Below, one piece after another: positions 24,153-31,202 of a DNA stretch of 39,881 nt. Position 1 is the first letter of the stretch; the number at the start of each line of letters is the position of its first letter. The notes under the pieces were generated by a model. The model saw only the letters and a list, made by a program, of their open reading frames with translations, was not told the DNA's origin and searched no databases. Both the position numbers and the translations under genes were made by a program. Origin of the DNA: Actinomycetes bacterium. Lineage in GTDB: Bacteria > Actinomycetota > Actinomycetes > Actinomycetales > Microbacteriaceae. The stretch covers positions 1-39,881 of the forward strand of contig JAEXHA010000049.1 in NCBI GenBank assembly GCA_023450335.1. Direction: 5' to 3'.

Positions 24153-24752
24153 GTGCAATTCGAGCATCTCGGGGCGTCGCCCCGCATCCATCCCGACGCC
24201 GTGATCGCGCCGACGGCGGTGATCTCCGGCGATGTGACGATCGGGGCGGGATGTCAGGTGCTCCACGGCGCGGTCATCACCGCAGAGGGCGGTCCGATCA
24301 CCCTCGGCGACAACGTCATCGTCATGGAGAACGCGCTGGTGCGTGCCAGCGCCGCCCACCCCGTGCACGTCGGATCACACGTGCTGGTGGGGCCGATGGC
24401 ATCCGTGTCGGGGGCCACCATCGCTGACGAGGTGTTCCTGGCCACCGGGACGCGGGTGTTCAACGGCGCACGCATCGGCAGCCACAGCGAGGTGCGCATC
24501 AACGCGGTCGTCCACCTGCGCACGGTGCTGCCGGCCGAGTCGGTCGTGCCCATCGGCTGGGTCGCGGTGGGCGACCCGGCGCAGCTGCTGCCGCCGGAGA
24601 AGCACGAAGAGATCTGGGCGCTGCAGCACGAACTCGACTTCCCCGGGTACGTGTTCGGACTCGACCGGGACACCCCCGACCTGATGGTGCAGCTCGCCGA
24701 ACGCTACGGCGCCTCCCTGGCGCGGCACCGCGACGATCGCCGCATCGACTGA
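24153..24752 (+). CDS. Gamma-carbonic-anhydrase-like hexapeptide-repeat protein
   Basis: A 199-residue left-handed beta-helix protein (hexapeptide repeats from about 14 to 140, such as VIAPTAVISGDVTIG and VEVFLATGTRVFNGARIG-type turns) with a C-terminal alpha-helical tail. It looks like the gamma-carbonic anhydrase/PaaY/CaiE group. In active members the segment reads about G-H-x-A-x-x-H-G; here it is VGPMASVSG, so two of the expected zinc-binding histidines appear as Pro and Ser. It may be inactive as an anhydrase, or a related acyl/metal protein. GTG at 24153 follows AAGGAG. The last residues (RDDRRID) and the stop codon are encoded by the first unit of a tandem repeat. Confidence 0.78.
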   Translation: MQFEHLGASPRIHPDAVIAPTAVISGDVTIGAGCQVLHGAVITAEGGPITLGDNVIVMENALVRASAAHPVHVGSHVLVGPMASVSGATIADEVFLATGTRVFNGARIGSHSEVRINAVVHLRTVLPAESVVPIGWVAVGDPAQLLPPEKHEEIWALQHELDFPGYVFGLDRDTPDLMVQLAERYGASLARHRDDRRID

Positions 24753-24880
24753 GCGCGACGAGCGCCGCATCGACTGATCGCGACGACCGCCGCATCGACT
24801 GATCGCGACGACCGCCGCGTGGACGGGATCGCGACGAGCGCCGCGCCGACGGGACCGCGACCGCCGCGCCGACGGGAACG
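24729..24880. repeat. 25-26-bp tandem repeat overlapping a stop codon
   Basis: Units starting CGCGACGA begin at 24729, 24754, 24779, 24804 and 24830, and a shorter one at about 24856. The first three match closely and the later ones drift (CGACTGA becomes GGACGGGA). The first unit contains the stop codon of the hexapeptide gene (24750-24752). The array fills the gap to the convergent ppc gene. Confidence 0.8.
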
Positions 24881-24898
24881 CGCGACGGTGGCGGCGGA

Positions 24899-27565
24899 TC
24901 ACCCGGTGTTCTGCAGTCCCGCCGCGACGCCCGAGACCGACAGCAGCAGCAGTCGCTGCCACTGCTCGGGCACCTCGCCCGACGTGCTGCGCAGGGTGCG
25001 CAGCGCGCGCAGCTGCAGCAGCGAGAGCGCGTCGACGTAGGGGCTGCGCATCTTGACGGCGCGCTGCAGCACCGGCTTGTGGGCCAGCAGCTCACCGCCG
25101 CCGGCCACGCGCACCACCCACTCGCGGGTCAGCGCCATCTCGGTCATCACGAGCTCGGCCAGGTCGTCGCGGTCGCCCAGTTCGAGATAGCGGCGGGCGA
25201 TGCGCGCGTCGGACTTCGCCAGGCTCATCGCGACGTTGTCGATCACGGTGCGCAGCAGCGGCCACTGCGCGTAGGCCTCGCGCAGCAGTTCCTCGTCGCC
25301 GACGGCGGCCAGCGCCGAGCCCAGACCGAACCAGCCGGCCAGGTTGATGCGCGCCTGCGACCACGCGAACACCCACGGGATCGCCCGGAGGTCTTCGAGC
25401 GACTCGACCGACAGCCCACGGCGGGCCGGCCGCGAACCCAGCGCGAGCAGCCCCACCTCTTCCATCGGGGTGACCGTGGCGAACCACGCGGCGAAGCCGG
25501 GGTCCTTCACCAGCGAGAAGAACCGCTCGCGCGAAGCGACATCCATCGTGCGGGCGATCGGGGCGAACCGCTCGGCGGCGGCACGGTTGCGCTGCTCGTT
25601 CGAGGGGCTGGATGCCAGGAGGGTGGCCGCCGCGACCTGATCGATGTGCCGCATGGCGATGGCCGGCTCGCCGTAGCGCGCGAAGATGACCTCGCCCTGT
25701 TCGGTGAGCTTGAAACGCCCGTCGACCGAGTGCGGCGGCTGCGCGAGGATCGCGGAATTGGCCGGGCCGCCGCCGCGGCCCAGCGCCCCGCCGCGCCCGT
25801 GGAACAGCGTCAGCTCGATGCCGCGGCGCTGCGCCCACGCGCCGATCTGCGCCTGGGCCTCGTACAGCGCCAGGTTCGCGGCGACGGGGCCGACGTCCTT
25901 GGACGAGTCGGAGTAGCCCAGCATGACCTCGAAACGGTTGCCGGCGGCGGCCAGGCGCGCGGCGAATGCCGGGTGGTCGACGATCTCGTCGAGGATCGCC
26001 GGCGCCGCCTGCAGGTCGGCGAAGGTCTCGAACAGGCCGATCACGTCGAGCACGGGCGGCGTGCCCTGCGGGCCGACGGCGTAGCGGGCCAGTTCGTGCA
26101 CGGCGGCGAGGTCGTCGGCCGACTGGGTGAACGAGACGATGTAGCGTCCCGCGGCGCGGGGGCCGAAGCGCTTCTGCAGGTGCGCGATCGCACGGAAGAC
26201 CTCGAGCACCTCCTGCGCCTGGTCGCTGAGCGCTGTGCCGGCGCGGCACTCGGCGAGCACCTTCGCGTGCACGGCCGAGTGCTGGCGGACCTCGAGCTCG
26301 GCCAGGTGGAACCCGAAGGTCTCCACCTGCCACAGCAGCTGCTGCAGATGCCCGAACGCCTGGCGCGGGGCGCCGGCGGCCGCCAGTGAACCCTGCACGG
26401 TGCGCAGGTCGGCCAGCAGATGCTCGGGGTCGCGATAGGCCAGGTCGGCGTCGCGGGTGCGCGTGGCCACGATGCGGCGGGTCAGCAGCAGCAGCACCGC
26501 CTTGTGCGGCTCTTTGTCGGCACGTTTGCGGGCATCGGCGGCGCCGTCCTCGTCGGCGGCGGCCAGCCGCTGCCACAGCGCCGTCAGCTCGGCGCTGGGC
26601 GGTGTCGATTCGGCCGAGGTGGTCACCGTCCGTGCGATGCGCTCGGCGCTGTGCTCGAGCCCGCGCAGCACGTGCTCGGCGGCGATGGCCGCGGCCTTCT
26701 TGGTGACCGCGGCGGTGACGAACGGGTTGCCGTCGCGGTCGCCGCCCACCCAGGTTCCCAGCCGCACGAACGGACGCACGATGGGGGAGCGGGCGCCGGC
26801 GGCGGTGCCCTGCAGGGCGTCGTCGACGCGGCGGTAGACGTGCGGCACGGCCGTGTACAGGGTCTCGTCGAACACGGCCATGATGGCTCGCACCTCGTCG
26901 ACCGGGCTCGGCTTGGCCGCGCGCAGCGGTGCGGTGCGCCACAGCGTGTCGATCTCTTCGAGCAGACGGCGCTGCGCACGGCGACGAGCGGCCCCGTCGG
27001 CGGGGGCGGCGTCGTACTCGCGCAGCAGCCGGGCCACGCGGCGGATCGAATTGGATACCGCGCGGCGGCGCGCCTCGGTGGGGTGAGCGGTGAACACCGG
27101 CTGGAACCGCAGGTCGCGCAGCCGGCGGGCGGCCTCGTCCGCGCCGACCTCAGCAGACAGGTGGGCGAAGGCCGCGATGACCGAGTCCCCGGCATCCTGC
27201 GAGTCGGGCCGGCCGTCGCGTTCGGCGAGCGCCCGCACCCGCTGGTTCTCCTCGGCGAGGTTCACCAGGTGGAAGTAGACCGTGAAGGCGCGGGCGACCT
27301 CGTGTGCGCGGGCGACCGAGAACGACTCGGCGATCTGCTCGGCGTGGGCGAAGGCGGCCGGCGACTCATCGGTGTAGGCGTCGATGGTCGCGCGGCGCAG
27401 CCGCTCGACATCTTCGAACAGACCGGGAGATCCGCTCTCACGCAGAATGCGGCCGAGCAGACCCCCCAGCAGGCGCACGTCGGCGCGCATCCGCTCGGGC
27501 AGCTCTTGTTCGGCGTCGCCGCGGCCGACCAGATCGAGGGCTTCGGTGGGGGTGGGTTCGGGCAT
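24899..27565 (-). CDS. ppc: Phosphoenolpyruvate carboxylase
   Basis: Carboxylates PEP to oxaloacetate, the anaplerotic entry to the TCA cycle. The 888-residue protein has the active-site motif FTAHPTEARRR with His161, the GYSDSSKDVG Lys region, and the glycine-rich FHGRGGALGRGGGP loop; it ends in the nearly invariant C-terminal NTG. Length is normal. ATG at 27565 is preferred over the in-frame codon at 27604, because TAGCGT lies seven bases before it, giving a leaderless start, and the extra 13 residues are not family-like. It is divergent from nhaA. Confidence 0.95.
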   Translation of the reverse strand: MPEPTPTEALDLVGRGDAEQELPERMRADVRLLGGLLGRILRESGSPGLFEDVERLRRATIDAYTDESPAAFAHAEQIAESFSVARAHEVARAFTVYFHLVNLAEENQRVRALAERDGRPDSQDAGDSVIAAFAHLSAEVGADEAARRLRDLRFQPVFTAHPTEARRRAVSNSIRRVARLLREYDAAPADGAARRRAQRRLLEEIDTLWRTAPLRAAKPSPVDEVRAIMAVFDETLYTAVPHVYRRVDDALQGTAAGARSPIVRPFVRLGTWVGGDRDGNPFVTAAVTKKAAAIAAEHVLRGLEHSAERIARTVTTSAESTPPSAELTALWQRLAAADEDGAADARKRADKEPHKAVLLLLTRRIVATRTRDADLAYRDPEHLLADLRTVQGSLAAAGAPRQAFGHLQQLLWQVETFGFHLAELEVRQHSAVHAKVLAECRAGTALSDQAQEVLEVFRAIAHLQKRFGPRAAGRYIVSFTQSADDLAAVHELARYAVGPQGTPPVLDVIGLFETFADLQAAPAILDEIVDHPAFAARLAAAGNRFEVMLGYSDSSKDVGPVAANLALYEAQAQIGAWAQRRGIELTLFHGRGGALGRGGGPANSAILAQPPHSVDGRFKLTEQGEVIFARYGEPAIAMRHIDQVAAATLLASSPSNEQRNRAAAERFAPIARTMDVASRERFFSLVKDPGFAAWFATVTPMEEVGLLALGSRPARRGLSVESLEDLRAIPWVFAWSQARINLAGWFGLGSALAAVGDEELLREAYAQWPLLRTVIDNVAMSLAKSDARIARRYLELGDRDDLAELVMTEMALTREWVVRVAGGGELLAHKPVLQRAVKMRSPYVDALSLLQLRALRTLRSTSGEVPEQWQRLLLLSVSGVAAGLQNTG

Positions 27566-27572
27566 GCCTTCA

Positions 27573-27578
27573 ACGCTA
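27573..27578 (-). promoter_or_regulatory. -10 box of leaderless ppc
   Basis: Minus-strand TAGCGT, seven bases (tgaaggc), then ATG at 27565. Confidence 0.45.
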
Positions 27579-27608
27579 ACCGGCTGTCGGCGCGTCCCGG
27601 TCACGCGT

Positions 27609-27614
27609 TACGCT
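27609..27614 (+). promoter_or_regulatory. -10 candidate for nhaA
   Basis: TACGCT lies 59 bp before the SD-led ATG at 27674. An in-frame GTG at 27623 lies eight bases after the box, so a longer, near-leaderless NhaA cannot be excluded. Confidence 0.35.
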
Positions 27615-27673
27615 CGGTAGCGGTGAGCCGGGAAGTCTGGTCGGTGCCTGTCCGGCGACCCCGAAGGAATCCC

Positions 27674-28828
27674 ATGCGCCTGCTCCGTTCCGAACGCTTC
27701 CCCGCCCTCATGCTGCTGAGCGCCGCCGTGGTGGGACTGGTGGTGGCCAACTCCGCGGCAGGCGAGGCGGCGCTGTCGCTCCGTGCGGCCCCCATCGGCA
27801 TCCCGGGCGTGTTCACGCTGTCGGTCGGTCACGTCATCGCCGACCTGCTGCTGGCGGTGTTCTTCTTCGTCGTGGCCGTCGAGCTGCAGTTCGAACTCAC
27901 GCGCGGCCAGTTGAACACGCCCCGCAAGGCGCTGCAGCCGGCCATCGCCGCCACCGGAGGTGTGGTCGTGCCGATCATCGTCTTCGTGCTGTTCGCCCGC
28001 GGTACCGAGGCGGCCTCGGGCTGGCCGATCCCCACCGCGACCGACATCGCGTTCGCGCTGGGCGTGCTCGCGGTGTTCGGACGCGGGCTGCCGTCGGGCC
28101 TGCGGATCTTCCTGCTCGCGCTGGCGATCCTCGACGACATCGTCGGCATCGTGTTCATCGCCGTGCTGTTCACCACCGACATCGACTTCGGCATGATCGT
28201 CGCGGCGGTCGTCTCGCTGGCGGTGTTCGGCGTGCTCAGCCGCATGCTCGACTCGCGCACCCGGCTGCCGATCGCCGTCGCGATGTTCGTGGTCGCGGTG
28301 GCGACGTGGTACTTCGTGTATCAGGCCGGCATCCACGCCACCATCGCTGGCGTCGCATTGGGACTGGTCATGGTGCAGACCCCGGCGCTGCGGGTGCGGC
28401 ACGTGCTCGAGCCGTGGGTGAATGCACTGGTGCTGCCGCTGTTCGCGTTCTCGTCGGCGCTCGTGGTGATCCCGGCCGTGTCGCCGCGTGAACTGTCGCC
28501 GGCGTTCTGGGGCGTGGTGGTCGCGCTGCCGGTGGGCAAGATCATCGGCATCACCGTGGCGGGGTGGATCTCGCAGCGTGTGGGACGGCGCGACGGCGAC
28601 GCACCCCTGCCGCTGGGGGACCTGCTGGCCGCCGGCGCCTTGGGCGGGATCGGCTTCACGGTGTCGCTGCTGCTGGCAGAGCTGGCCTTCGCGGGGGATG
28701 CCGGAACCCGTGACCAGGCCACGCTCGGCGTGCTGGTGGGCTCCACCATCTCGCTCGTACTGGCCGGAGTGCTCGTATCGTGGCGGTCATGGCACTACCG
28801 ACGCAATCCGATCCCGGCGACGACGTGA
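27674..28828 (+). CDS. nhaA: Na+/H+ antiporter NhaA
   Basis: Exchanges internal Na+ for external protons, for pH and salt homeostasis. The 384-residue membrane protein has about eleven hydrophobic segments and the NhaA functional residues: TATDIAFALG with Asp124, and LAILDDIVGIV with the transport pair Asp154-Asp155. ATG at 27674 follows AAGGA by five bases, and RSERFPAL is the usual NhaA opening. An alternative in-frame GTG at 27623 would add 17 Arg/Pro-rich residues. The last 40 bp overlap mazG. Confidence 0.94.
   Translation: MRLLRSERFPALMLLSAAVVGLVVANSAAGEAALSLRAAPIGIPGVFTLSVGHVIADLLLAVFFFVVAVELQFELTRGQLNTPRKALQPAIAATGGVVVPIIVFVLFARGTEAASGWPIPTATDIAFALGVLAVFGRGLPSGLRIFLLALAILDDIVGIVFIAVLFTTDIDFGMIVAAVVSLAVFGVLSRMLDSRTRLPIAVAMFVVAVATWYFVYQAGIHATIAGVALGLVMVQTPALRVRHVLEPWVNALVLPLFAFSSALVVIPAVSPRELSPAFWGVVVALPVGKIIGITVAGWISQRVGRRDGDAPLPLGDLLAAGALGGIGFTVSLLLAELAFAGDAGTRDQATLGVLVGSTISLVLAGVLVSWRSWHYRRNPIPATT
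28776..28781 (+). promoter_or_regulatory. -10 box of leaderless mazG, inside nhaA
   Basis: TATCGT, seven bases (ggcggtc), then ATG at 28789. It decides the ATG over the GTG at 28780, which would leave only the box itself upstream. Confidence 0.5.
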
Positions 28829-29580
28829 CCGGCGCGATCGATCCGCTGCGTGAGGCGGCCGAGACGATGCGCGCGGTGCGCGAGAGATGCGTGTGGTCGC
28901 AGCAGATGACCCACCGCGAGCTGGTGCCCTACCTCGTCGAGGAGTCGGCCGAGCTCATCGACGCCGTCGAGGGCGGCAGTCGTGACGACCTGCGCGAAGA
29001 GCTCGGCGACCTCCTGTGGCAGGTGCTCTTCCACGCCGAGATCGCTGCGCGCGACGGTGAGGAGCCGTTCGGCATCGACGACGTGGCTCGGGGATTGACC
29101 GCCAAGATGGTGCGCCGGCATCCCCATGTCTTCGGTGATGCGGTCGCGACCACGCCCGACGAGGTCCTCGTGCACTGGAACGCCGCCAAGGCCGCAGAGA
29201 AGCGCACGCGCACGAGTGTGCTCGACGGCGTCTCCGCCCACATGCCCTCGCTCGCCCACGCCCAGAAGCTGCTCTCGCGCGCCGCGCGCCTGCCCGCCCC
29301 CGCCGCCCCCCAGTCCGCCCCTCAGCCCGCCTCCCAGACCGCGAGAGAACAACGGCCGGACGAGAGGACGGGTGATACCCGCACTCTCGGCGCTCAGATG
29401 TTCTCTCGCGGGGAGGGGGACGCGCAGCCGGCGACGGAGGCGGAGCTCGGTGACGCGCTGCTGCGGTTGGTCGCCACGGCGCGCAGCCGCGGGTGGGATG
29501 CCGAGCGCGCGCTGCGCGAACGACTGCGGCTGCTCGAGCAGGAGATCCGGGCGGCCGAAGCGGGGGAGCCCTCGGCGTAG
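28789..29580 (+). CDS. mazG: MazG nucleoside triphosphate pyrophosphohydrolase carrying an in-frame palindromic insert
   Basis: MazG hydrolyses non-canonical (d)NTPs to monophosphates. The 263-residue product has the metal-binding helices EESAE (51-55) and EELGD (70-74), then FHAEIAARDG and KMVRRHPHVFGD, all MazG-typical. After SLAHAQKLLSRAARL the sequence turns into a Pro/Ala/Gln linker (about 168-184). Residues 185-207 are then encoded exactly by a 69-bp palindromic element, after which the conserved tail resumes (ELGDALLRLVATARSRGWDAE). Family members usually run straight from the RAARL helix to ELGD. The insert uses AGA and AGG, codons rare in this genome, and probably forms a disordered loop without breaking the fold. 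Confidence 0.9.
   Translation: MALPTQSDPGDDVTGAIDPLREAAETMRAVRERCVWSQQMTHRELVPYLVEESAELIDAVEGGSRDDLREELGDLLWQVLFHAEIAARDGEEPFGIDDVARGLTAKMVRRHPHVFGDAVATTPDEVLVHWNAAKAAEKRTRTSVLDGVSAHMPSLAHAQKLLSRAARLPAPAAPQSAPQPASQTAREQRPDERTGDTRTLGAQMFSRGEGDAQPATEAELGDALLRLVATARSRGWDAERALRERLRLLEQEIRAAEAGEPSA
29341..29409. repeat. 69-bp bulged palindromic element, copy 1 (inside mazG)
   Basis: Perfect 11-bp terminal inverted repeats (GCGAGAGAACA and TGTTCTCTCGC). Inside, the pairing is symmetric: 11 paired, 9 unpaired, 6 paired (CGAGAG/CTCTCG), 3 unpaired, 4 paired (GGGT/ACCC), 3-nt loop GAT. It starts on a codon boundary and is 23 codons long, so mazG stays in frame. It matches copy 2 at about 54 of 69 positions. 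Confidence 0.9.
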
Positions 29581-29591
29581 TGGCGGCCCGT

Positions 29592-29656
29592 CCCGGCCGA
29601 GCGGGAGCGACACCCCGGCCGAGGGGACGCGACGCCCGGCCCGACCGTCGCCGGAG
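29592..29656. repeat. 22-bp imperfect direct repeats between mazG and hisS
   Basis: CCCGGCC-[G/C]-type units begin at 29592, 29614 and about 29635 in the GC-rich 123-bp gap. Short and imperfect. Confidence 0.4.
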
Positions 29657-29691
29657 GCCCGGCCCGGGCGCGGCGCGGCCGCGAGACCTGG

Positions 29692-29697
29692 AACAAT
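29692..29697 (+). promoter_or_regulatory. -10 box of leaderless hisS
   Basis: AACAAT, six bases (gggccc), then GTG at 29704. It lacks the first T of TANNNT but keeps the A and last T, and closely matches the response-regulator box GACAAT. Confidence 0.4.
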
Positions 29698-29703
29698 GGG
29701 CCC

Positions 29704-30996
29704 GTGGCATCCGTGAACCCGCCGCGCGGCATGCGCGACTTCCTCCCCGCTGACAAGGCCCGTCGCGAGCGCGTACTCGCCGTCATCCGCGAGCGCTACC
29801 GCGCGCACGGCTTCGACGAGATCGAGACGCCGGTCGTCGAGGACTACGCCCGGCTGCACGCCGGCATCGGCGGCGACAACGAGAAGCTCGCCTTCAACGT
29901 GCTCAAGCGGGGTATGGATGCCGAGGCGATCCGTGCTGCCGCCGACGACCCCGCCCAGCTCAGCGACCTGGGGCTGCGGTACGACCTGACGGTGCCGCTG
30001 GCCCGGTTCTACGCGACGCACCGCGGCCAGCTGCCCACGGTGTTCCGCGCGATCCAGATCGCGCCGGTGTGGCGTGCCGAGCGTCCGCAGAAGGGCCGCT
30101 ACCGCCAGTTCGTGCAGTGCGACATCGACATCATCGGCGACGCCTCGGCGCGGGCGGAAGCCGAGCTGCTCGTCGCCGGGCTCGACACCCTCGACGCGCT
30201 GGGTCTGGAGGGCGGCTCCATCCGCATCAACGACCGGCGGGCACTCGACGCGATGCTCGACGTCTTCGGCTTCGCCGCCGACGAGCGGCCGGGCGTGCTC
30301 ATCACGATCGACAAGCTCGACAAGATCGGCCCGGACGGCGTGGTCGCCGAGCTCACCGAGCGCGGCGCGAATGCCGGCGCCGTGGCGGCCTTCCGCGCCT
30401 TCCTCCTGCGGCCGCAGACCCTCGAGCACCTGCCGTTCGGCGAGGCGCAGATCCGCAAGGCGCTGCCCGAGGGCGTCGCCGACGACGTCATCGCACACCT
30501 GGTCGGCATCGGTGATGCCGTCGCCGCCGCACGCACCACCGACCAGCCCGGGGCAGTGCCCCTCGTGTTCGACCCGTTCCTGGTGCGCGGCATGGGCTAC
30601 TACACCGGCACGATCTTCGAACTCGCGCACCCGTCGGTGGACTACTCGCTCGGCGGCGGCGGCCGATACGACGGCATGATCGGCCGCTTCCTCGGCCAGG
30701 ACGTGCCCGCTGTGGGCTTCTCGTTCGGTTTCGAGCGGCTCGTCGAGCTCGTCGCGGCCGATCAAGGGGATGCCGGTGCCTCGGTCGTGCTGGTCCACGA
30801 CCGTGACGTGCCCGTGGCCGAGCTCACGGCGCTCAAAGCCGCGCTGATCGCCGAGGGCGCCCGGGTGCGCCTGGAGCAGCGTACGAAGAACCTCAAAGCT
30901 CTGCTCGAGCGTGCCGCCGCCGACGGCTACACGTCGTTCGCCCCCGTGTCGGCGGGCACCACCCGCGCGGCGCTCGAGGTCAAGCCGCTCGGCTGA
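29704..30996 (+). CDS. hisS: Histidyl-tRNA synthetase (class II)
   Basis: Charges tRNA-His with histidine. At 430 residues it has class II motif 2 within VWRAERPQKGRYRQFVQCD (122-140), the HisS signatures LVRGMGYYTGTIFEL (HisA) and VGFSFGFERL (motif 3), and a C-terminal anticodon-binding domain (VVLVHDRDVPVAEL onward). The opening NPPRGMRDFLP is the usual HisS N-terminus, so GTG at 29704 is the right start. Sitting between two copies of the 69-bp element, it is the only gene the two copies bracket entirely. Confidence 0.96.
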   Translation: MASVNPPRGMRDFLPADKARRERVLAVIRERYRAHGFDEIETPVVEDYARLHAGIGGDNEKLAFNVLKRGMDAEAIRAAADDPAQLSDLGLRYDLTVPLARFYATHRGQLPTVFRAIQIAPVWRAERPQKGRYRQFVQCDIDIIGDASARAEAELLVAGLDTLDALGLEGGSIRINDRRALDAMLDVFGFAADERPGVLITIDKLDKIGPDGVVAELTERGANAGAVAAFRAFLLRPQTLEHLPFGEAQIRKALPEGVADDVIAHLVGIGDAVAAARTTDQPGAVPLVFDPFLVRGMGYYTGTIFELAHPSVDYSLGGGGRYDGMIGRFLGQDVPAVGFSFGFERLVELVAADQGDAGASVVLVHDRDVPVAELTALKAALIAEGARVRLEQRTKNLKALLERAAADGYTSFAPVSAGTTRAALEVKPLG

Positions 30997-31052
30997 CCTC
31001 CGGCATCCACCTGTCACCTCGGCGCGTCGAGCGTTCACCGACCGCCGCTTCG

Positions 31053-31121
31053 GCGAGAGAACAACGCACGGACGAGGGTGCGGGTGAACCCCATCCTCTC
31101 GGCCACCCGCTGTTCTCTCGC
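31053..31121. repeat. 69-bp bulged palindromic element, copy 2 (after hisS)
   Basis: Same 69-bp length and identical 11-bp ends as copy 1, 56 bp beyond the hisS stop. The inner stems are kept with changes (CGAGGG/CTCTCG with one G-U; GGG/CCC). It could act as a hisS terminator and lies 20 bp upstream of the -10 box of the next gene. The rest of the 206-bp gap shows no gene. Confidence 0.9.
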
Positions 31122-31140
31122 GGCGGAGGCGGGGCGGTGG

Positions 31141-31146
31141 TAGCGT
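31141..31146 (+). promoter_or_regulatory. -10 box of the NSS transporter operon
   Basis: TAGCGT at 31141-31146, leader of about 50 nt, then an SD-led ATG. A -35 at the usual distance would fall on or just after the end of palindromic copy 2 (31118-31123). Confidence 0.4.
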
Positions 31147-31202
31147 GCCGAGCACGGCAGCGCGGACACACCCGTCCCGCACACCGGGAGCGGAGGAACG
31201 CC

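Noticed and set aside
29341..31121. Composite transposon carrying hisS between two element copies
   Set aside because: The elements are 69 bp with no transposase and hisS is a normal, well-conserved core gene; the bracket is more simply coincidence or local spread.
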